Shown here: piece after piece, positions 56,967-64,000 of the stretch | Layout of the letters: each line of letters starts with the position of its first letter | Position numbering within the stretch: position 1 is the first letter of the stretch | NCBI RefSeq assembly: GCF_037975245.1 | Contig: NC_092575.1 | Location: 25,940,841 to 26,004,840, forward strand | Length of the DNA: 64,000 nucleotides | Reading direction: 5' to 3' | DNA from: Apostichopus japonicus | Lineage: Eukaryota; Echinodermata; Holothuroidea; Aspidochirotida; Stichopodidae | The notes under the pieces: generated by a model | Told to the model about the DNA's origin: nothing | The model's database searches: none | Seen by the model: only the letters and a program-made list of their open reading frames with translations | Made by a program: the position numbers and the translations under genes

Positions 56967-58324
56967 TTATTCTATCAGATCCGTGCATTTACCATATATT
57001 TCTCTTTCCTCTTGAGCATTGTGAAAGACCCCTTGATGTTCTACATCTACGGCAGTGGTCGGCATTGAGACACTTTCTTCCAACCTGTCAAGATGAACAT
57101 TCAGATCCACTGTTGGCACATTACCACTGACTACTGTCCTCTCGGAATTAACATCTACCTGGATGATTGGTATATGGACACTTTGTGCTATTCTGTCAAT
57201 GTCTATATCCAGGGTATCACCACTCGCAGGGTCAACATCTCCTTCCGTGGTGGTTGGCATCTGGATACAGTGTACCATCTTTTCAGCTTCATCTACTTCT
57301 ACGACTCTCATGTGGACATTCTCTATCATCCTGTCAAGATTAACATCTCTGTCTACAGCTGTCGGCACCCGGAAACTGTTTGCAATCCTTTCAACTTCAA
57401 CACCTGCATCCATGGATGCTGGTACTTGGATATTGTCTGTCATACCTGCATGTTCAACATTTACTTCTGTAGTTGGTGTTGTGACATTGTAGGCTTTTGC
57501 TGCAAGAATAGTGTTCAATGCTGCATCAACTAACATGTGACCACGGACTGCTCTGGATACAGCTTTGCCAGTCAGCATATGGCGGACAGCATTGCCTGCA
57601 TACACAACTTCTAGGAACTCTTGCAGTCCTGAGTCTGCCATCAGGTGCCCGATACTCCCTAGGAAACTCATTTAAATGTGGCACCCACCGAGTCTGAGAA
57701 CCACACGCTTGAGATCACTGCCAACTGGTTGAGACTGGATAATTGTCATGGCTTTCCAGTAAAGGGGTTGGTCAAAAGTGAGGATGGGAGTGACGTTCTG
57801 TTGCTTTGCTCGGGATGATACAAACTTCATCGTAGAATAAATGCAGGATGGATCACTTGGATCAAGATCAATCATTGGGAGAAATGTGACGGATGATTGT
57901 CCAGGGTATTGGCCATGATGAAGCATTTGCATCATACCTGACCATGCTGGTCTAGGGATGTGAAGCAGCAAAGATGTCTTCCACTATATCCAGTTGTGAT
58001 GTTGGATCTTCTATTGATACGTGAATAATTGGCAGATATGTTAAAGGTGTGGTTGCTGGTGGGATCTTGAAAAACTCAATGTTGATGCCGCCTACTTTTG
58101 CGATCTCCTCAGTGGTAACGTGAGCTCTTGGAATAGGTTTACAGGGTTTTTGTGAAAGAGGTGTAACAACAGCAATGGTTCCCAATCCATGGAAGGTTCC
58201 TGTGCCATCTAGCGTTGATACATTGTAGTCTACATTGTCAGCAACAAATTGGACATGGCATTCTTCTGGGTTATCAGGTAAGTCATTTCCAAGAGCAACT
58301 GCTGCATTCCGCTATCGAATCGAA
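56967..58324 (-). pseudogene. Transposase DDE core with premature stop and internal repeats
   Basis: After the frameshift, the minus strand reads AVALGNDLPDNPEECHVQ, FVADNVDYNVSTLDGTGTFH (first candidate Asp) and GLGTIAVVTPLSQKPCKPIP. A further shift near 57960 leads to FLPMIDLDPSDPSCIYSTM and QNVTPILTFDQPLYWKAM (second candidate Asp), VVLRLGGCHI, an in-frame TAA (57674-57672), MSFLGSIGHLMADSGLQEFL and VRHMLTGKAVSRAVRGHML. Then follows a ~150-residue insert of degenerate 20-22-residue repeats (about 57480-57010; for example VEVERIANSFRVPT, VNLDRMIENVHMR, VHLDRLEESVSMPT) that is not part of the family core. A stop and frame change near 56960 separate it from the C-terminal block. Confidence 0.75.
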
Positions 58325-59530
58325 TCACCTCATTGTATGGGCATGAGAAACCATATTTGTGAAGAGTGTTTATCAAGAATTTTGATGCAAAGTGGTGGTG
58401 CATCTGTACACCTAGGCCAAACTGGAGTGGTGTAAGCATGGCTCTTGGACGTACTGCTTGCATGATGGCTTGTCCTATTGCAGCAAGCTTTATGTCAACA
58501 TTTCTACCAGCAAACAGGGTCCTCAAGAGTACTTGCCGGGTCTGTGGAATATAATCCACAGCACAATCGACACTTTCCATCATGTCCAGGGATGGGTAAA
58601 CATCTACTTGAGGATCCATGGACTTAACATCACTCTCAATGAGTTTAGCTGCAGTTCTGATTATTCTCAGCTTCTCATCTTCAGTATTCTCACGTTGTTG
58701 CTCTTTGTGGAATTCATGGAGGATTGACATTGCTGTTTGGCGCAATGTAATTACGCATGCTTTCTTGGTTAGTGTAGTCATCATAAGTCTCTGACCAAAA
58801 TGCTGCTGCAATCTGGTTTTCATATAAGGAGCACTGTATGGTGTATATTCTGAATTTTTGAGATTTTCACTCATCAGAAGAACAAGGTCATTGATAGTAA
58901 TAAGTTCATCATCGTTTTCTTCCAAATAGTGTACCACTTTCATAAATGCTTCTGTTCTGTGCTTTGAATCTGGCCTTCCAACTTTGGTCTGTTTGGGTGT
59001 ATGCTCAGTTGCATCTGTACATTTTACTGGTACTCTTTTCCCTGTTCTGAAGTTGCTACTACACTGCTGATGGTACACTGCATCTGCAGCATGCAGGTCA
59101 TTAATGGATGCTAGTCGGCCCAGGATTGCTTCAGCCCACTCGTCTTTCCTGGAATTGCATATTTGCACCACACTTTCTTGGAAATCCTTTGTTCTCACTG
59201 GATATACTTCAAAGCCTCTTTTTTCCCTTCATCACACTTGGCCAATTGTCCGCAAAACAAACAGTGATTGGTGAAGTCAAATGCTTGATGTGAACGAAGA
59301 TCATGGCATTTTTCAACTGGCAACTGTTGAGACCCTATGTCACGTGCGATGGTTGATGGCCAGCAATATTCACGCCGACAGTCTACATGGACTTTATCTC
59401 CAGGAACAGTTTTTAAATCTCTTCCACGCTGGAGACTTGCTCGATTCACCCCATCGCTGCCTTTTGCTGTTAGGACAACACTCTTCGTTCCATCTGAGAT
59501 GGTTTCATCACACAGACAACATTTATCCAT
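58230..59530 (-). pseudogene. Transposase N-terminal part with cysteine clusters
   Basis: ATG 59530 opens MDKCCLCDETISDGTKSVVL, then GDKVHVDCRREYCWP and FDFTNHCLFCGQLAKCDEG: two CxxC-type pairs with downstream His/Cys, likely zinc fingers for binding the ends. At an A run (about 59217-59225) the frame shifts to FEVYPVRTKDFQESVVQICN. Next come INDLHAADAVYHQQCSSNFR, a proposed third Cys/His group, a helical region to about residue 330, and LQFGLGVQMHHHFASKFLIN. The frame is lost again near 58320. This N-terminal organisation recurs in many uncharacterised proteins of cnidarians, sponges and echinoderms that end in the PIN/CXC part seen below. Confidence 0.75.
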
Positions 59531-60454
59531 GTTTACCGTTGTACGTAATTGCCTTGAACCCCACAACCATTGATTTCATGATCTCCTGGCGTAAAAAACA
59601 GAAGAGAAACTTCCCATTGTTACTGTGTAAATCCCTATGGCCAAAGGAACAGCTTGTGCTAACTCTAACCTATGCTAACAATGCAGTAGCCTAACGAGTA
59701 TAGTCTTCATTTTCAACCCCACCAACTGAGAGTCCTGGAGAAGTCTGTAATTCAGTTTCATTGGACTTAAGTTACAGTAGTAGTTCTATAAATGATTCTT
59801 CTTACCAATTTTGATGGAAAATACATGTCAAGTGTCACAAAGGTGTCTCTTGAGAGGCAAATCTTGGGCTTCGAAGAACCGAGCCTCAGCACTGGTCTTG
59901 TCAGAGGTTCCAGGGGATCTCCCTGAAAAACGGTGGCGCTAGGCACCTATTGCTAGTGCTAGATCTCTTTAGAATTTGTCGCTGATCTCAGCGCTGTTTA
60001 GAGCGAGAAAATCGGTTGTTGCGTTGTGGAGCTATGATTTGATGCCGCCGGGTCCATTTTCGACCAAAATTGGGTCAAATATGTTTTTTTTTTTCCTGGC
60101 ACCTTCGACCTAATTCAATAGTGCTGCGACTTAAAATGAATTAAAATACACTATGACCATACGAAACACAATGCTGTACCATTACATAACTATATATTTT
60201 TTCTATTCAGCTGTTCCGTATGCAATATCTAAGTGTCACAATTTATAGCAAATATAAAATATAAAACAGATTAATAATAAGGTGTGATTATGCCCCCTTC
60301 TAAATAATCCCCGTGTAATTTTGTGCACTTTTATTCCTTGACAAATATGTGAAATCAGAACACTTGCCTGTTGCACTTTAGTTAAACTTACTAAAGACAG
60401 ACAAAGTAATCTACATAAGTATTGTGTGCATAAAACAATACAAATTGCAAATTT

Positions 60455-60776
60455 GGAGGCCATTTTGAAAATATGCTGATGAGCAACACATGTTATCATT
60501 TGTAAACATATTCCAAATTAAACATTGTACTCAAAAATCTCACTTTGGCACTTTAAATCATTCAAATAAACCATCTAGAGGCCGAAATATGTCAAGATAT
60601 TGAATTTCGGCGGCCATCTTGGATTTATGCAAATTAGACGTCTTTCCCCTATTTGGATTTTTGGGGACTTTTAGTATGGTGTTCTGGGAACCTCAAAGAA
60701 ATGCATTGTGGTGGAAAAATTTCTGTTGCAATTTGTTTCAAGTTTGGCCTGATTCGAGGCTAAAATGACTGGGCTA
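60455..60776 (-). repeat. Right terminal inverted repeat of the Academ-like element
   Basis: Partner of 53634-53965. The outermost 16 bases differ from the left end at one position; differences accumulate inward, including a segment at 60741-60760 that differs more strongly. Confidence 0.85.
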
Positions 60777-60779
60777 TAT

Positions 60780-61883
60780 AGACTTGTGGCAGATATGAGA
60801 GCAGTCAATGAAAAATCAAAGATGACTCATATCCCATACTTAGAATTGATGATTGCATTGACAAAATTGGAAATGCTAAATTTGTGAGTAAATTTGACCT
60901 TCTGAAAGGGTACTGGCAAGTTCCTCTCACTGAACATGCCAAAGAGATCACTGCATTTTGTACCCCATTTGGCTTATATCAATACAAAGTTATGCCTTTC
61001 GGATTGAAAAATGCTCCTGCAACATTTCAAAGGATGGTTAATCAAATTGTAATGGAAATAGATTGTTTTGAAGCCTATGTCGATGACTTGATTGTATACA
61101 GTCAAACATGGGAGCAACACACGAGTCAACTTCGACAGTTGTTTCAGAAGCTGTCTGAGACGAAGTTGACTGTTAATTTGACGAAGAGTGAGATTTACCA
61201 TGCCTCATTGACTTACTTAGGACATGTCGTAGGTCAGGGTCAAGTCAAACCATTGAAGGCCAAAGTGGAGGCAATTGAGCAATATCCAGCACCTACAAAC
61301 AAGAAGGCGCTTATGAGATTCTTGGGTATGGTCGGATATTATAGGAAGTTCTGTCCGAACTTATCGGACATTGCTAGCCCACTGACGGACTTATTGAAAA
61401 AGAATGTTACATTCCGTTGGACGGATGAATGTGAACGTGCCTTCCACAAGATTAAGTCAATCCCTCATGGGTTCACCAATACTTGCCGCACCCAACTTTC
61501 ATAAGCAATTCAAATTGGCTGTCGATGCTAGTGACATAGGATGTGGCAGTGTTGTATTGCAAGAGGGCGAAGATCAAGTTGACCACCCAATATGCTATTA
61601 TTCAAAGAAGTTTGATAAGCACCAGAGAAATTATTCAACTATTGAAAAGGAATGTCTTGCACTCTTATTATCACTGCAACATTTCGATGTATATTTGCAT
61701 ACTACTGTCTACCTTGTGCTTGTGTTTACTGATCATAATCCTCTCACTTTCATACATAGAATGAAGAATAAGAATCAAAGATTAATGAGATGGAGTTTAA
61801 CTTTACAAGAGTACAATCTTGATGTGAGGCACATAAAAGGAAAAGACAATGTGATGGCAGATGCTTTGTCCAGATTCACATGA
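60780..61883 (+). pseudogene. Reverse transcriptase core and RNase H of the Gypsy element
   Basis: The gene resumes with RLVADMRAVNEKSKMTH. A shift near 60835 gives IDDCIDKIGNAKFVSKFDLL, KGYWQVPLT, then FCTPFGLYQYKVMPFGLKNA, PATFQRMVNQIVM and the active site CFEAYVDDLIVYSQTW (about 61065-61110). LTYLGHVVGQGQVKPLKAKV and MRFLGMVGYYRKFCPNLSDI are the thumb/connection blocks. A shift near 61465 leads into RNase H: FKLAVDASDIGCGSVVLQ, YSTIEKECLALLLSLQHF, VFTDHNPLTF and NVMADALSRFT, then TGA. D, E, D and D of RNase H are present. The RT is of Ty3/Gypsy type. Three frame breaks make it non-functional. Confidence 0.92.
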
Positions 61884-62100
61884 ATTTATTGTATATATGA
61901 CAAGACAAAGATAATGTCACTATGCATGTGTTTAAAGAACACTCAGAATTATTTATTATGCATAACTTAAAAGTTTTTTGATAAATGTTTAACGAAAATT
62001 TGTTCAAGTGTAACAAAGTTCATATTTTATGATATAGTATGTGATAAGATATAGCAGAATGTAAGAGAAAAGAAAGTTTACATTACATTCAAACTTTCCT

Positions 62101-62113
62101 TGAAGGGGGAGGG
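62101..62113 (+). promoter_or_regulatory. Polypurine tract
   Basis: TGAAGGGGGAGGG abuts the TGTTACGAGG start of the 3' LTR and is the expected primer for plus-strand synthesis. The 200 bases between the RNase H stop and this tract hold nothing recognisable. Confidence 0.85.
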
Positions 62114-62348
62114 TGTTACGAGGGCCCATTGTAGCCTAACGCTAGTCACTGCTAGTATGGAACCTAATGTTATAATATAGAAAGTATTTGAAATTGCCTA
62201 CGTGACAAATCAATATTTGAGAAATTAGGTCGGGTTACCGTGTCAGAATGTTATAATACACGATTGTTCTGGTATATTCCTAATGATGACACACTGGTCT
62301 CGGGTTAACGTCGGTTTACGTGAAGTCCCGTTGCGCTGTGCACACAGA
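62114..62348 (+). repeat. 3' LTR, first 235 bp only
   Basis: It starts TGTTACGAGGGCCCATTGTA and runs to GCGCTGTGCACACAG, where repeat X begins in reverse orientation. It shares GTTATAATACACG and TCGGGTTAACGTCG with the solo LTR and not with the 5' LTR, which has longer or different sequence there. The rest of the LTR may lie beyond the window. Confidence 0.88.
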
Positions 62349-64000
62349 TGATTTTTTCACCTTGAAATGATTCAAAATAACTATATACGACAATAACACT
62401 CACTCATTCAAAATGCTCAACGAACCAAGCTTTAGTTTGGGTGCAACCAACATTATTAGTTAGTTCCTCTTTTGTAGACCGTGCTGGTAATACCTGTACA
62501 TTAATCTGCATAATTCAACCGTTTTCTGTTTCATTTTGACAACTTTCAAGCTGCTTCTTAGTTCCGCTTTGTTCCTCCTACCAGCAGTCGTAAGTGTGTT
62601 CTTTCCTGTAAGTGGATCAGTACATTTGTCACCAGTCATCAGCCTAGTGCACCATCTGTACCAATACATCACCAGTCTAGTGCACCATCTGTACCAATAC
62701 ATCAGCAGCCTAGTTCACCATCTATGCCGATATAACACCAGTCTAGTGCACCATCTGTACTGTTACGAGGGCCCATTGTAGCCTAACGCTAGTCACTGCT
62801 TGTGAGGAACCTAATGTTATAATATAGAAAGTATTTGAAATTGCCTACGTGACAAATCAATATTTGAGAAATTAGGTCGGGTTACCGTGTCAGAATGTTA
62901 TAATACACGATTGTGCTGGTATATTCCTTATGATGACACGCTGGTCTCGGGTTAACGTCGGTTTACGTGAAGTCCCGTTGCGCTGTGCACACATTTTCGT
63001 GGATTCTCTGGAATGTTCGCGAGATATGAAAAGGACTTCCAAGAACGGTGAAACTGGGTCCAGTTGGTACTCAGGTGTATCGAGAAAGATCTAGATGATT
63101 CTTGACATGGCGAATCGTATAAAACCCGCCCAGGTCGGAGAGTTTCTCAGTTTCTGAACGAATACAAGCGACGACACATATGATACCATTCTACTATATA
63201 TCGTCAGTGCTCAATTGCCAGTAGTTTCTGAGGGATTGAGATATCGATACCAAGATTGATTCTATACTTCCATTCAGAAGTTTGAAGAGGACTTTGCTGT
63301 GAAACTACAGTTTTCGAGTCTTTATTTCGGAGAAGGTGAAGAATTTCTGTCTCCGTTGAGGAAGTTCGTTACGCCAGCAGTTGGTGGCTATAAAGCTGAT
63401 TTCAGACTGACTCTGGTAATATTGAGTCGGCGAGAAGTTCGACTTGTGCTTCACTCGATTGTGGCTGGAAGTCCGTCTTCTATTTTGGAGCATCGCCGGA
63501 AAGAAGGTGACTGCTGTTTCTGGGATCGCGAGAAACTTCGTCGAGGACCAGTGAATTTTGCGGTACAACGGACCGAGAATCGTCGTCATCAAGGTCGTGG
63601 CCGCTGAGGGATATCGCCGTTGGAAGAGACCAGCGTGTTTTAAAGTGTATCCTATCTTGTTAAGTTTGTGAGTAATTATCTATATATTTGTAATTACCAT
63701 TTGTTGTTGTTGGTTCAAACTCCATTGTTCAATATAGTTTACGTTCTCATTCAAATTCTCCAGACTCGTTAATTTGTCTGTGTTCCTTACGGAAACGAAC
63801 CCAGGCTTGTGTCTCGTTAAAAATTAATGATCGAGACCTCTCGCATTCCAACGTAACAGTACCAATACATAAAAATGATACCAGGCAAACAGATTAGTCA
63901 CGCCAGCAAACTGTAACAGTCAGTGAGTATCACCCAAACCAAAATAGTAGCCTACATCATTTTATAACTTTGAGTTGGTTAACAAATGTTTGGCCGTGGA
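62349..64000 (-). repeat. Dispersed repeat 'X', copy 2, interrupted by a solo LTR
   Basis: The segments 62349-62760 and 63863-64000 are the reverse complement of 8441-8935, in order, once the solo LTR is removed. This copy has about four minisatellite units against two at 8.4 kb. The border with the 3' LTR at about 62348 corresponds to the ggtgaaaaaat end of copy 1. The window ends at the position matching about 8441, so the other end of X is not seen. Confidence 0.8.
62761..63858 (+). repeat. Solo LTR of the Gmr1-type Gypsy family, 1098 bp
   Basis: TGTTACGAGG...CGTAACA with direct GTAC on both sides (62757-62760 and 63859-63862), a 4-bp target duplication. It lies in a minisatellite unit of repeat X. 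No internal Gypsy sequence is attached, so it arose by LTR-LTR recombination. The TATA box (63118-63124) and the 102-codon frame (63299-63607) are kept. Confidence 0.95.

Larger units (their letters stand above)
53634..60776 (-). mobile_element. 7.14-kb Academ-like DNA transposon
   Basis: The element starts TAGTCCAGTCATTTTA and ends, on the minus strand, TAGCCCAGTCATTTTA. The inverted repeats extend about 320 bp and are flanked by TAT (53631-53633, 60777-60779), which is present once in the reconstructed Gypsy RT codons. It carries one transposase gene on the minus strand (59530 to 54629) with N-terminal cysteine clusters, a DDE-type core, and a C-terminal PIN/XPG-like nuclease plus CXC cluster. 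A transposase fused to an XPG nuclease and short target duplications are reported features of the Academ superfamily; that assignment is from memory of the family, not from a search. Frameshifts and a stop make this copy defective, but its ends look intact. Confidence 0.8.
49721..62348 (+). mobile_element. Ty3/Gypsy retrotransposon of Gmr1-type domain order, with nested insertions
   Basis: Order on the plus strand is 5' LTR (49721-50838), primer site, gag (51012 on), [LINE insertion], integrase C-terminal half with a GPY/F-like motif (52624-53340), start of RT (53384-53633), [Academ-like DNA transposon], rest of RT with a YVDD active site and RNase H (60780-61883), polypurine tract and the first 235 bp of the 3' LTR. 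Integrase before RT is the Ty1/copia order, but the RT, RNase H and GPY motif are Ty3/Gypsy; this combination defines the Gmr1 clade, known in deuterostomes. The gag C-terminus, protease and first half of integrase are missing at the LINE site. Many frameshifts and stops make it inactive. Confidence 0.85.

Overview
The window is animal (metazoan) nuclear DNA and very rich in repeats. The best guess is a marine deuterostome invertebrate, most likely an echinoderm. This is inferred from four things: a Ty3/Gypsy element whose integrase lies before its reverse transcriptase (the Gmr1 arrangement, known from deuterostomes), a death-fold/ZU5/UPA gene of the kind expanded in echinoderms, frequent TAGGCCTA-like words, and the 'caataggctt ... 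TGACCT' dispersed repeat. No species can be named. There are no bacterial-type operons, rRNA genes or convincing complete tRNA genes.

Layout. 1-12 kb: non-autonomous DNA transposons (hAT-like ends, a 235-bp TTAA element) and two decayed LINE fragments in mostly featureless DNA. 12.0-17.3 kb: a 5.3-kb element with matching inverted ends that carries an exon resembling the start of a SAM-domain protein, a ~265-bp tandem array in its presumed intron and a broken 3' exon; a THAP-like remnant lies just outside it. 19.4 kb: a tRNA-derived SINE. 20.4-28.9 kb: an 8.4-kb satellite block, first an array of CCAAT/CAGAC words, then a 43-bp satellite whose last part is organised as five copies of an exact 256-bp higher-order unit. 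32-39 kb: two hAT-type non-autonomous elements with perfect 8-bp target duplications, one nested inside a TTAA element; a perfect 144-bp inverted repeat; and two LINE fragments.

41-47.7 kb, minus strand: the only host-like multi-exon gene. In transcript order its exons encode a death-fold (DED-like) domain, a UBA-like helical segment, a ZU5 domain, a UPA-like segment and a second DED-like domain. Splice sites and reading phases agree across several exons, but both death-fold exons carry in-frame stops and the UPA exon has a frameshift. I read it as a decayed paralogue.

49.7-64 kb: a nested set of transposons. A Gmr1-type Gypsy element (1.1-kb LTRs, gag, integrase, then RT/RNase H, PPT, partial 3' LTR) was invaded by a 5'-truncated LINE between gag and integrase, and by a 7.14-kb Academ-like DNA transposon with ~320-bp inverted repeats and a TAT duplication exactly inside the RT gene. 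The DNA transposon encodes a broken transposase whose C-terminal 767 residues remain open and contain a PIN/XPG-like nuclease core and a CXC cysteine cluster. The 3' LTR is interrupted by a repeat also present at 8.4 kb, and that repeat contains a solo LTR of the same Gypsy family with a GTAC duplication. All coding capacity in the nest appears inactivated by frameshifts or stops.
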